64,000 nucleotides of DNA, from positions 1,364,001 through 1,428,000 of the forward strand of contig NC_016461.1 of NCBI RefSeq assembly GCF_000226115.1, in the 5' to 3' direction. Of this stretch, positions 23,618 through 34,277 are shown in pieces. The notes beneath the pieces were generated by a model. That model ran no database searches. It was not told the DNA's origin and was given only the letters and a program-made list of their open reading frames with translations. Origin of the DNA: Thermothielavioides terrestris NRRL 8126. Its lineage: Eukaryota; Ascomycota; Sordariomycetes; Sordariales; Chaetomiaceae. The position numbers and the translations under genes are program-made. The stretch's first letter is position 1; the number at the start of each line of letters is the position of its first letter.

Positions 23618-25078
23618 ATGTCAATCGACTTGAACTGGGAAACGGTCACGGGCGGCCCCGATGGGCAGGAACTGGCATGCAAGATCCGTGACTTCATCCA
23701 CACCAAGTTCCAGTCGGTGCCGCTGCCGCGCTTTATCAAGTCCGTCACCGTTCACGATTTTCAGTTCGGCACAATCCCTCCCGAGATCGAGCTCAAAGAC
23801 ATCACCGACCCGCTCCCGGACTTCTACGAAGATCATGTCGACTCCGACTTAGCGTCGGACTCGGAGGGCGAGGATAACCTCGCCGATAGTCGGGTCCTGG
23901 ATGAGCGCCGCCGCCGTCAGGCGGAATCCGATGTCCTGGTCAGCGGCGCTCGGCACGTCAGCCATCTTCCGCCGCACCTCTCCTTGGGCGGCCCCGGAGG
24001 TGGAAACTCCCGGAACGGAGACACTGGCAGCCCGTTTATGCGCGTCTCTACACCCGGCATTCCCGGGGGAACGTCCAACTTGCACTATTTCCACTCGCAC
24101 CTAGCCAGTGGGCTCTCGGGCACGCAGACACCGCTTGCTGCCGTGGCCAGCGCCCACCACCTGAATACCGCCAACTGGCTTGAGGGCCACGGGCACAGCT
24201 CCTCGGTGCCGAATTTGCACCACTACGCGGCCAACTACTTAGGCACCACTGATGGTCAGGCACGCCAGAACTATCCCCAGCCAAGCCACAGCCGCAACCC
24301 ATCGCAGAGCTCCATCTCCATTGCAGATTATAGTCCCACAGGCCACCTTGCCCCGCCGGCCTCGTCTGCTGTCCATGGCCTCCCCTCCCTCAGGGAAAAG
24401 CACAGCGTCTCAACGCTTGCCCCAACTTCAGCCGGCGCGTCTCGCCCTCCGACTCGCGATGCGGCAGCGACGCTGATGGGCTCCGCCGTCGCGGAAGACA
24501 GCGACAGCCACAGCAGCCCCACTGGCAGCAGCGTCGCCGACTCATCCCCTCAGGCTCAGGACCAGCAGGAGAACCAACCACGTCTTCGGGAACGACGGCT
24601 CGAGGACATGCAAGCCGTCTTCCGGATTCGCTACGCAGGCGACGTCAAGCTGCTGCTGACGGCCGACATTCTGCTGGATTACCCCATGCCGAGCTTTGTA
24701 GGGATCCCGGTGAGGTTGAGCATCACAGGGCTGACCTTTGATGGGGTTGGGGTGCTGGCTAAGATCAGGAAGAGGGTACATTTCTGCTTCCTGAGTCCGG
24801 AGGATGCTGTTGCTGCGGTGGGTGATGAAAACACCGAGGCGGATGGAGCGGATGGCCATGGACAAGGGTCGCAGCGGGGTCCGGCTGGAGAACCAGGGAG
24901 CACCAAGCTCGGCGGCCTGCTGCAAGAGATTCGAGTCGAGAGCGAGATCGGGCAGAGAGAGAGCGGGAAGCAGAGCCTGAAGAACGTAGGCAAGGTAGAG
25001 AGGTTCGTGCTGGAGCAGGTGCGGAGGATATTTGAGGAGGAGCTAGTGTACCCGAGTTTTTGGACGTTTTTGGTCTAA
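23618..25078 (+). CDS. MDM12: ERMES subunit Mdm12
   Basis: SMP-domain lipid-transfer subunit of the ER-mitochondria encounter structure, bridging Mmm1 and Mdm34. Single exon, 486 residues. The SMP fold begins at once, [16 protein letters not shown], with [14 protein letters not shown] and [18 protein letters not shown], and resumes at about residue 330 with [47 protein letters not shown] and the terminal [19 protein letters not shown]. Between lies an insertion of about 250 residues rich in Ser, Gly, Pro and His. Such inserts are usual in Pezizomycotina Mdm12. The start at 23618 is chosen because the family begins MSIDLNW; an upstream in-frame extension of 80 codons is not family-like. Its stop is only 73 bp from the VPS28 stop. 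Confidence 0.95.
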   Translation: MSIDLNWETVTGGPDGQELACKIRDFIHTKFQSVPLPRFIKSVTVHDFQFGTIPPEIELKDITDPLPDFYEDHVDSDLASDSEGEDNLADSRVLDERRRRQAESDVLVSGARHVSHLPPHLSLGGPGGGNSRNGDTGSPFMRVSTPGIPGGTSNLHYFHSHLASGLSGTQTPLAAVASAHHLNTANWLEGHGHSSSVPNLHHYAANYLGTTDGQARQNYPQPSHSRNPSQSSISIADYSPTGHLAPPASSAVHGLPSLREKHSVSTLAPTSAGASRPPTRDAAATLMGSAVAEDSDSHSSPTGSSVADSSPQAQDQQENQPRLRERRLEDMQAVFRIRYAGDVKLLLTADILLDYPMPSFVGIPVRLSITGLTFDGVGVLAKIRKRVHFCFLSPEDAVAAVGDENTEADGADGHGQGSQRGPAGEPGSTKLGGLLQEIRVESEIGQRESGKQSLKNVGKVERFVLEQVRRIFEEELVYPSFWTFLV

Positions 25079-25151
25079 GGATCAGTAACTAGAGGTAAGA
25101 CGAGGGGAATGCTCAGCCCGGCGTGGCTGTCTATGGAACAAACCATGCATA

Positions 25152-25991
25152 TTACGTGAGGGTATTTTTGAACCCTTGATACGCCGAGTTGATGTCTAGC
25201 TCTAACTCCCGAGCCTGTTCTTCGCTCAGCTCCTCCGTCGCTTTCATCTGATTCAGGGTGATCAGCCACTGCACGATCTTGCCCCTGTTTTCGAAGTCTC
25301 GGTCCGTCACCTTGTTGACGGACTGGATCACATCGGTAAGCAGCGGGTGCAGCTGGTCTTTGGCCAGCAGTCCCAGCCGCAGCGCGTCCAAGAATGTGAT
25401 GAAATCCTGTGTCGCCTCCAGAATCAACGCACCGCTGGTGCTACCCGTCGCAGCCGGCGCAGCAGCGGGGCCAGCGCTTGCCGTCACGGCAGTCGAGGGC
25501 ATGCCCACCCGTATCCTCTCCGTCGCGCGAGGGACCTCGAGCTGTATGTAGCATCACACAATGTCAGCGACTTGGGCGTGCGGGTTGGGCACGGCAGGTA
25601 AGACGCACATCCCACTCGGCCTTGAATTCCTCCAGTCCCACAAACGCCTTTGCCACCGTCTCATCAGCAATCAATGACTTGTACTGCTTCAGCGCCCGCT
25701 CGCAGATCTCGGTGTAATCGGCCTCGGGAATCGCATCCTTGAGGAAGGCCTTCTCGAGCTCGTCGATCGTAACGATGATACTGAATATTTCGGCCAGCGA
25801 GTCCTGAAGGTCGCGTTCGGCGCGCGTCTCAGCGAGCTTGACTTCCTAGACGGCGAAGGAGGGGCGTCAGCGACTCGCGAGCTGGGTGCGGGGCGTTAGG
25901 AGCCCACCTCATCTAAGTTGATGGTGGCTGACAGCGTCGAATTGGGAACATAGCTGTGTGGAGTTGGCGCATATGGCTGCCGCGGTATCAT
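25152..25991 (-). CDS. VPS28: ESCRT-I subunit Vps28
   Basis: Component of ESCRT-I that sorts ubiquitinated cargo into multivesicular endosomes. Exons (minus) 25991-25908, 25845-25609 and 25541-25152 give 236 residues, the usual length. The N-terminus PYAPTPHSYVPNSTLSATI and INLDEEVKLAETRAERDLQ are family hallmarks, followed by the ESCRT-I core helices (EIFSIIVTIDELEKAFLKD). The C-terminal four-helix bundle (FITFLDALRLGLLAKDQLH to INSAYQGFKNTL) recruits ESCRT-II or -III. The first intron has an unusual GTGGGC donor but is fixed by the DE-EVKLAET junction. Start ATG 25991 (MIPRQPYAP) is preferred; an in-frame ATG at 26027 would add 12 basic residues. It is convergent with MDM12 and divergent from NOC2. 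Confidence 0.93.
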
Positions 25992-26313
25992 TTTTGATCG
26001 TCTGGAGCTGCGGGTGCGCAAGCTCATGGCAGGAGGAAGGATGACGGCATCTCTCGTGCGCCGAGTGAGCAGCCAGCTTCCGTCGTTATCAGTTAGGTGA
26101 TAACAGCAACCTCGGGAGGGACAGCACAGGCGGCTGCGCTGCAACTACCAGATATGCGCTAGCCGCTTCCGATAAGAGTCTTGATAAGAACATTTCCGTC
26201 GAAAAAAAGTTTGGGATAGTCGGAGGCCGCGAGGCCCTTGCAGCGCACGCAAGGCCAATTACAACTACGCAGCTGGATCGAACGCTGTGTTCCCAACACA
26301 GGTGTTGCCCACC
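25992..26313. promoter_or_regulatory. Short bidirectional promoter VPS28/NOC2
   Basis: 322 bp separate the two start codons. No specific site was recognised beyond an A-rich patch near 26200. Confidence 0.4.
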
Positions 26314-28722
26314 ATGACGGCCTCTAAGAAGAACCTAAAAGCGACGAAGAAGTTCGAGAAGAAGCACCTCAAGGGCGTCTTGGAACGGAGGAAGGCGGCG
26401 GCCAAGATCAAGCAGCGGCAAAGGCTCAAGGAAAAGAAGAAGGCCAAGCGCGCCCAAGATGAAGAATTCTACAAAGGCCCTGGCGCCGATGCCAGTGACG
26501 ACAAGCGAGCCGCCAGGAAGAATAAGGTCGGGGCGAAAGCGAGCGAGATGAGCGTCGACGACTTCTTCAAGGGCGGCTTTGAAATTCTCGGTACTGAAGC
26601 CAGCTCGAAGTCAAAGGAGAAGCGACAGTCTGCGGCGAAATTAGGGAAGCGCAAAAGGGGCGAAGCAGATGCTCGTGCGGACAGCCCAGAAGGGAGCGGC
26701 AGCGAATCCGAGATTTCGGACAATGAGGAGGTCGCGGTCAGCGACAGCGAATCAGACGGCGGCGAAGGCAGCGATGATGAGGACCTGGGCATGTCGAAGA
26801 GCGCCATGGACGCGCTCGCCGAGAAGGATCCCGAGTTCTACAAGTTTCTGAAAGAGAACGACCCGGAAGCGCTGGACTTTGACGAGAACGCGGACCTTGC
26901 CGAGATCGACGAACTCAGCGGCAGCGATGGCGAGAGTGAACAACCAAAGAAGAAGCAGAAGAAAGAGCAAAAGGCAACCAAGGCGCAAGCGAAGGACGAC
27001 AGAGAGCTCACCCAGGCCATGGTCGCCAGATGGAAGGCTGCAATGGCCGAGACGCACTCGCTCAGAGCTGCTCGGCAGGTGGCCATTGCCTTCCGCTGCG
27101 CCGCCCACCTGAACGAGAGTGACGAGGAGCACCCGCAGCGATACAACATCACGAGCCCGGAGGTGTTCCACGACATCGTTGTCGCCGCATTGAAGGGGAT
27201 TCCGGAGGTCTTGCAGCATCATGTTCCGGTCAAGGAATCTGCCGCTGGGAGAGCCTATGTCCAGACTGAAGGGAAGAAATTCAAGACCCTGTCAATGCTC
27301 ATCAAGAGCTTCACCACCTCCGTCATTCGACTGCTCAGCACGCTGTCAGATGATGCGACGCTCAAGCTCACGCTTTCGGCTCTCCAACCGCTCGTGCCTT
27401 ACCTGCTTTCGTTCCGAAAAATCTTGAAGATGCTGATCAAGACCGTCGTCGCGTTCTGGTCCCAGTCCGCGAGCACTGAGTCTACCAGGATCACAGCGTT
27501 TTTGGTGATTCGGCGTCTCATGGTAATCGGTGACAAGGCTGTGAGGGAAGTCGTTCTCAAAGCGGCATATCAAGGCCTTGTCCAGGGCAGCCGTCTCACC
27601 AACGCCAACACAATCCAGGGCATCAACCTCATGAAGAACTCGGCTGCCGAGTTGTGGGGTCTGGACCAGAACCTAGGCTACACGACAGCTTTCACCTCGA
27701 TCCGGCAACTAGCCATCCACCTCCGCAACAGCATCGTTCACAACAAGAACGACTCGTACCGCGCTGTGTACAACTGGCAATACGTCCACTCCCTCGACTT
27801 CTGGTCGTGCGTCCTCTCGGAGCACTGTAGCCCCCTCAAAGAAGCCGAAGCGGGCAAAGAGAGCCCTCTCAAGCCTCTCATCTACCCGCTCGTCCAAGTA
27901 ACCCTCGGCGCGATGCGCCTCATCCCCACAGCTCTCTACTTCCCGCTGCGCTTCCAGCTGATCCGCTCCCTCCTACGCCTCTCTCGCGCCACCGACACCT
28001 ACATCCCGCTTGTCTCGGCCCTCCTTGAGGTCCTGAACTCGGCCGAGATGAGAAAGCCGCCCAAACCTTCGACTCTCAAGGCCCTTGACTTCTCGACAGC
28101 CTACAAGGCGCCCAAGTCGTACCTGCGCACACGCGTGTACCAGGATGGCGTCGGCGAGCAGGTCGTCGAGCTCTTCGCCGAGTTCTTCGTGCTCTGGTGC
28201 CGGAGCATCGCCTTCCCGGAGTTTTCCCTGCCCGCCGTCGTCAGCCTGAAGCGCTGGCTGAAGGAGAGCCGCAAGCCCGGCAAGGGCAACAAGAACGGCA
28301 AGCTGGCGTCGAGCCTGGGGCTGCTGGTGCAGAAGCTGGAGGCGAACGCCAGGTTTATCGAGGAGAAGCGAGCCAAGGTCGATTTTGCGCCCAAGGACCG
28401 CGCGCAGGTCGACGCGTTCCTGAAGGATCTCGAGTGGGAGCGCACGCCGCTGGGCGCGTATGTCGTCTCGCAGCGGAAGTTGAGGGCCGAGAGGTTGAGG
28501 GTCTTGGAGGAGTCGAGGAAAGAGGAGGAGAGGAAGCGGAAGGAGGAGGAGAGGAAGGCGCTGGAGGATGGAGAGGGCAGTGAGAGTGGTGACGGCCAGG
28601 AGGACGATGCCGAGGTTGACGGGACAGTGTCGGAAGACGATGAGGAGAGCGAAGAAGAGGAGGAGGACGAGGATGAAGATGAGGAGGAAGAGGAAGAGGA
28701 AGGGGAAGATGAAGACGAATAG
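26314..28722 (+). CDS. NOC2: Nucleolar complex protein 2 (Noc2/Rix3)
   Basis: Nucleolar 60S ribosome assembly factor that pairs with Noc1 and then Noc3 during pre-60S maturation and export. Single exon, 802 residues, close to the family length. The N-terminus is strongly basic (KNLKATKKFEKKHLKGVLE), then an acidic segment and the SVDDFFKGGF motif. The core has TLSMLIKSFTTSVIRLLSTL, LVPYLLSFRKILKMLIKTVV, AFLVIRRLM, SRLTNANTIQGINLMKNSAAELWGLD and YNWQYVHSLDFWSCVLSEHC, all characteristic of Noc2. The end is a long Glu/Asp run ([20 protein letters not shown]) typical of nucleolar proteins. ATG 26314 in CACCATGACG is chosen. Confidence 0.95.
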   Translation: MTASKKNLKATKKFEKKHLKGVLERRKAAAKIKQRQRLKEKKKAKRAQDEEFYKGPGADASDDKRAARKNKVGAKASEMSVDDFFKGGFEILGTEASSKSKEKRQSAAKLGKRKRGEADARADSPEGSGSESEISDNEEVAVSDSESDGGEGSDDEDLGMSKSAMDALAEKDPEFYKFLKENDPEALDFDENADLAEIDELSGSDGESEQPKKKQKKEQKATKAQAKDDRELTQAMVARWKAAMAETHSLRAARQVAIAFRCAAHLNESDEEHPQRYNITSPEVFHDIVVAALKGIPEVLQHHVPVKESAAGRAYVQTEGKKFKTLSMLIKSFTTSVIRLLSTLSDDATLKLTLSALQPLVPYLLSFRKILKMLIKTVVAFWSQSASTESTRITAFLVIRRLMVIGDKAVREVVLKAAYQGLVQGSRLTNANTIQGINLMKNSAAELWGLDQNLGYTTAFTSIRQLAIHLRNSIVHNKNDSYRAVYNWQYVHSLDFWSCVLSEHCSPLKEAEAGKESPLKPLIYPLVQVTLGAMRLIPTALYFPLRFQLIRSLLRLSRATDTYIPLVSALLEVLNSAEMRKPPKPSTLKALDFSTAYKAPKSYLRTRVYQDGVGEQVVELFAEFFVLWCRSIAFPEFSLPAVVSLKRWLKESRKPGKGNKNGKLASSLGLLVQKLEANARFIEEKRAKVDFAPKDRAQVDAFLKDLEWERTPLGAYVVSQRKLRAERLRVLEESRKEEERKRKEEERKALEDGEGSESGDGQEDDAEVDGTVSEDDEESEEEEEDEDEDEEEEEEEGEDEDE

Positions 28723-28889
28723 ATATCCTCTTCCTGTGGCGGTAGGGCGTAGGACTGCTGCTGCACAGCTTCTCGCGCGTGTCGGTTTCACCACGGCGTT
28801 CGCGTCGCATCGGGAGGAATGGATAGCTGGCTCTAATCCCGGTCGTGCAAGTGTTTCGCCACCTCGTTTCTTTCGCCTGGCATCGCCAA

Positions 28890-31635
28890 CTAGTAATCAT
28901 CAATGGGCGTTGGGTCACAATGGGTGAGGCCATCCTCATCGTGATCCACCATCTGGATGCCCGTTCCACCTTCCTCGTCGCTGTCGTCGTCATCATCATC
29001 TTTATAATCCACCGCACTGTGTGAGGAGGCAAGTGCCGGCGATGGTGGTTTTGCGGCGTACGGCATCTGGGACATGGGTACAGCAGAGGCAGAAGCAGGA
29101 ACAAGAGCAGGTGAGCCTGCTTGGCCTGAAGTCCCGTCAGCTCGCAAGGGAGTGTTGGGCTCCTCTCGCGCGGTGAATTGCGCGTTACTGCGCTCAGGCG
29201 GGACGGACTTTGGCAGGCTTGGGTTCCGTTGTGGGCCTGCTGCTGCCTGTGGTTGGGGAGCAAAGGGGGACGTCGGCTTCGTTGCCGTGTTGGGACTGGA
29301 TGAGGGGATGTCGGACAATTCAAGACCCAGGAGATCCTGACTGACTGTGACGGCGGATGGGGTGGCTCTGATTACGGTCATGCGTTGCTGATTCTTGGCT
29401 GGAGCGGCGGGTGGTTGATGGGGAGATGTTGTGCGGGACAGCGAGGGCGGGACAGGCTGGTTCTGTTTCGGGGGAGCCCCGGTAGGCAAACCTTCGAGGT
29501 CGATGAGGTCCGTGCCGTCCTTATCCAAGTCAGCGAGCCTAATGCTGTCCTCGTCCTCTTCGATGGGTCCGTCGGCACCGCGGACCACCGGAATGCCACA
29601 CCTGGCGAGAATCTGCGGGATGAGCTTGGCATATCGCATGTGCCCCTGAACTTCCTCGCTGAGGTTGAGATTCTCCACCCCTTCGATGTCCTTGATCTCC
29701 TGCAAGCCGGCAACACCAAGTTGGATAGACGTAGCACGGTAGAGAAAGGCGAGGAGGTAGTCGTTCTCAGAGTACACATTGAACATCTTGCCTGAGACGA
29801 CGGCGCGCATCATGTCCCAGTGTTGTTTGTTGGACGGGACGGGGGCGCCGATGAAGACAACCGTGTCGATTAAGCCGAATGCCCGGCGCGCGGCCAGCGA
29901 TCGCAGGCACGAGTAGATAACCCTTGCACCGAGAGAGTATCCGACGAGGGTGACGGGGCGCTCGCCCTGTACCTTGTTGATCAACGCATCCGCGAGGATC
30001 TCTCCAGCCTTCTCCGACCTGTTCTTCGCGAGACTGAAGGGATTGTCTACGGCGCTTGCCGCTGACAAGATATAGGCAGGCCAGAGAGCTGACCACAGAG
30101 TCGCCAGCACTGTTCGTTTGAGAATCTCGAGCTTGACGGTGTTCCAGGCGTAGGACGAGACAAGCTCCTTCAGGGACTGACCCAGTCCGAGGAGGCTCTT
30201 CACCTCGTAGCGCAGAGCAAATGCCTCGGAATCATCGCCGAGAGCGCGCCAGGGTTTGGTGATGTCGTCTTTCGCGTTCAGCCAGCCGTTGATGCCAATG
30301 GTGACCCGGAGACGCCTGTCATCCTGGGTGGCGCTTCGAGTACCCCACTCATCTTTCAGGGGAACGAAGCGAAAGTCCTCGACTTGCCGAGCATATCGGT
30401 CGACCATCTCGCCCTAAGCAAGCCATTAGCTTTGAACGGAGAGAGCGGCTTCCTGGTGACTCACCGTCATTTTCGCCCCGAAGGCCCCAAAAAGCGTTCC
30501 TACAAGCGCCTTGCAAGAATGTCAGCTACGTTTACCCAGGCGTTTCCTAGTCTCTCGGGAAAAAAGTTCTGTTCCACGGCCACCATGGTCCGGAGAATGC
30601 AGCGCGGTGGCAGAAACGAAGTGGACTGCCGCTTACGCCATTCATCCAGAAGATACCCAAGAACGAGGCCACCCCGCCTAGGCCTACAGACCCCATGAGA
30701 CCACCGATCGCCCCAGCAACCACTGGAGCAGCAAGGCCGCCGGTAACGCCGATAATGGCGGCTCCTGCCACCGAGGCCAGGCCGACTTTCCAGTACCGGC
30801 TCGCCTGGTTCTGTTGTTTCCTCTGTTCGGCCTCGGCGTCGGCGGACATGGTCCGCTGCTGCCTGGCAGCTTCGGCGGACCGCTCAACCAGCGACTTGGC
30901 AATCTCCACCTCCTCGGCGTTCAACACGGCCAGGGGCAGCTCCAGCGCGGAGGTAAGATACACAGCCAACGCTCTTGAGTGGGCAGAGTAGTGTCCCGTG
31001 GAAAGCAACACCAGCAGCACGCAGCTGAGCGCCTCCTTGCGGTCTACTTCGGGGATGGTCACCAACCGGGTCGGGATGGGATGCCAGTGCGCCTGCAGAC
31101 GGGCCACGGCCTGGGCGGGGTCCTCTTCGTTCCCTCTTCCCATCGTTCCTTCACTCTCGTTCTCTGGCCGCGCATCCAAGGCCCCCATCAGGTCCGCTCT
31201 GTGGCCGGCAGACGAGCGAGTCCGGCTTTGCGTTCCCTGCTGCCGCTGCTGCTGCTGGGTCACGCGCTCAGCGCGCTTGCGGCGCTCCTCGACGACGGCG
31301 GCATCGTCCGGCGTGGAGAGCAGTTCCTTTAGTTTGGCCAGGACGTCCTTGCGCCAAGCATCAAAGTGCTCGATGGCGGCGGTCCGGAGGCGCACGAGGG
31401 CCGGACTGGGCGGGGTCGAGTCGGCCGCAGCGGCTTCCCCGGGAATGATGATGCTGTTCTCAGCGGACGGGTCGATGAGGAGGGGTGCAGAGCCCGAGTT
31501 CCCTGTTGACTCGTGAAACTCGATCTGCGAGCGCATGAAGGCGGTGATCTCTACCAGGAGCGTGTATAGAGCTTTGCGCCGGGCCGGGTTCAGCACGGTC
31601 AGCACCTGGCGTGGTTCGCTGGCTAGAGGCGCCAT
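28890..31635 (-). CDS. DUF726 lipase-like membrane protein
   Basis: Homologue of the TMCO4 / yeast YFL034W (Mil1) DUF726 family, alpha/beta-hydrolase-like proteins of uncertain substrate. Exons (minus) 31635-30637, 30509-30465 (45 bp) and 30413-28890 give 855 residues. A charged N-terminal region is followed by a hydrophobic Gly/Ala stretch (VGLASVAGAAIIGVTGGLAA to GALVGTLFGAFGAKM), probably membrane-inserted hairpins; the small middle exon lies inside it. The hydrolase part contains FRFVPLKDEWGT, LRVTIGINGWL and VTLVGYSLGARVIYSCL, whose GYSLG nucleophile elbow places the catalytic Ser near 508. Then GAPVPSNKQHWDMMRAVVSG and FNVYSENDYLLAFLYR follow the family order. The C-terminal about 250 residues are disordered, with the acidic DYKDDDDDDSDEE. 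Confidence 0.9.
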
Positions 31636-34277
31636 GCTGCGCAGATGGGGTGCCCACGAGGCTGTCTGTGAGAGTGACCCCCGCGCAGCGGCTCAAGACG
31701 AAGAGGAGTGGTGGATGAGACTCGAAGCCTTGCAGGTCTCGCACCTCGCTGCCTTCAGTGGAGGCCGAGACAGGGATGCCCTAACTCAGATTGTACGCAG
31801 GAGGGCGCACTAGTGTACAATGCCCCCCTGGTTTGTTTGTTAGTTTGGTACTTATGGTGGATCACGACAGGGGCTCTAAATCACAGGTAGTTACCTACCT
31901 AGCCGTCTTGGCACGAAATAGACCAACCGCAACAGGAAGTCAGAGGGCACTATAGCCTCTGCCTACAATACAGCTTCCTTCGGTGTCTAACCAGTTCGCT
32001 AGGTAGGAAATGGCGTTCAAAACACTGCTTTAGCTATATCAAACGTGCTTTAGTCCAACTTGGATTCTGGAGAATGATGAGGAACAGGTGGGTAAAAAGG
32101 CCGAGTTTGGTTGGCTGTCGACCCCTGTCAAAAAGTGGGGGCAAGAACCAAACTAACAAACAAACCAGGAGTGTCCTGTAAACACGCCACTAAAATTGTT
32201 GGGGGAGGGGGGGCTATTTTTAGGATCAGATAAATAACATTCTTCGAGAAATATTGTAAACTGTCTGCATTTTCGGTTTGAGCTGCCACGCACTCCTCGC
32301 AAAGTTAACGTTGAAGAACGAGGATCGTGCTGCTCCTTCATGAATAGGTAGGTAAGGTAGGTACTGTGCAGTATGTTGGAAGGTTAAATAATGTCCCCGG
32401 AGCGGTGATGGAACAGGATGGGCCGTATTCATCATGTTAGTGTACTCGCACTAATGTGTATTCGCTCGCACGGTGTTTCACTCGTTCTCAATGTCTCTTG
32501 TCCAACTACTGCGGTACACACAAGTTGGGAAGGTAAGTTGCCTTCGTTACCTATCCCGGTTTTGGGGCTGCCGAAGCGAAAAGGGGATTACCTGTAGTCA
32601 CGAAGCTGAGTTAGGTACCTAGGTAGGTGCGCAGTAAGGTAGGTACCTTAACGTTAACTGCCTTTCGCTATGGATATCAAATACCTTAGTTAACCAACGC
32701 CACTTCGGACATGGCGGCTGGTGGGCACGGCTGCAGGGTGGGAACACGGCAGTCTCTGTATGTACTAGCCAACTGAGGCAGCTTTGTATGGAATGTCTTC
32801 TCCGCACCAAGCCCATCCATTCACTACCTTTCGAGCCCTCGTCCATGGAGAAAAAAATGGACTGTTTGGCCTTCCTTCTATTTTGCTGCGGTGGTTGACA
32901 CGAGCCACTGTAGCAAAGAGCGCGGAGCATGCAGAGGTCGTTGGACTGTGTGTTTGAAGGGGCAACCTGTTTCGGGAGATAACCTGGGGTCAATTGGAGT
33001 TCGCGACGAACTCCCTGCACACGACTGAATGTACTTGGTAACTTACACAGAATTCAAATTGGAAGTCTTGTCTCCGCTCCCGATTGATCCGTAAGTTGCC
33101 GACCCTGACGCGGAGGACTCGGAGGGCTCGAGAGAGAGAGAGAGAGCGGGAGCGCCCAAGATTGGTAAGCTCGGCTTCCATCTCTCGCAACGGGCCACAT
33201 CATCTAAAAAGTGTTTTCGAGTATTCTTCCCCTTCGTCTGGGCCCCCTTCAGACCGTTGCGAGACGATATCCTAATCGAGAAGTTGACAGGGACCCCTCC
33301 ACACTACACTACACAGTACCTTAGGTACTTCCGTAAGGTGGACGAGGACGGAATATGCCCAGCCTGTCACGGGGTAACACAGTTCACTCAGCCTGAGCCC
33401 CGCAGGACAATGGACCACAGAAGAAACAACACTAGTATACGCTAGTGATGGAAGTTGACCCGTGTTAACTAAGGTACCTAACTAGTGCAGCATCCCTGCA
33501 GAGCGCCAGCATCCACTCTCGGAAACAAGCGCCAAGGACGCGGGAAGACCTCTTGGCACTCAAAACCCGGCGTCCCGCCCTGGTGCTTTGGCTCGCCAGG
33601 TTCCTTTCTCTTGCACCGTGCCACTGAGTGCGTGACCCTGGTTCGGACGAGAAGTTTCCCAGCATTTCGCCCACCCCCGACAACAAAAAAAAAATTGCCC
33701 TGCTCTACTGCTCGTTTGGCACGCCCGCTGTCCGGCGGATGCGTGGAATCGTCATGCTCGGAGGCCGTCGTTAGTGCGCTTCGACATGTCCGACAATGTC
33801 AATGTGTGAGTTCCCGCAGCCTGCGCCAGTTGCGCCTCAACGGGCATCTTGGCGAAGGTTCCAGCCTCGAGATCTGTCGCCTCTTGGCCGAGCCAAGCCT
33901 TTTCGCCAAGCCCGGGGTAGATTGTCGTGGTCGGGCCGCTGACGTCTCACAGCCCTCAATGAGATCCGCAATGTCGTGTATGTATCCCATTCTCTTGCCT
34001 TGTCCGCGGCCCTGGAATGCGCCGTTCCTTTCCTATCGACCCCCCAATTTTCAAAGTTCGCCAAAGCAGCCACCATCGTCGTCACGCGGCGCCATGGCTG
34101 TGTCGCCATGTCTGTGTCGCCAAGCCGCTCTTTCACCCCCGGTGCCGTGTCACCACCATGCCCCCTTGATCAACACAAGCACGACATGCGCTGGTCTGGA
34201 CTTGGTTCACCTATTGTATCTCCCGGTCATACCATAGCCGGGACTACGAGCCTAGCTTTGCGATTGCGGCCCAACTA
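31636..34277. other. Gene-poor stretch with AGGTAGGTACCT-type words
   Basis: 2.6 kb between divergent genes with no conserved frame recognised. Repeated words include AGGTAGGTAAGGTAGGTAC (32345-32363), AGGTACCTAGGTAGGT (near 32613), AGGTAGGTACCTTAACGTTA (near 32637), AGTACCTTAGGTACTT (near 33315) and GTTAACTAAGGTACCTA (33464-33480). A GA microsatellite is at about 33130-33146. The 3' part should contain the start exon and promoter of the RING gene. Confidence 0.55.

Noticed and set aside
33485..34237. 250-codon plus-strand frame before the RING gene
   Set aside because: Cys/Pro/Ser-rich without domains. I tried it as the missing N-terminal exon of the RING gene but could not join it in frame with a signal peptide.
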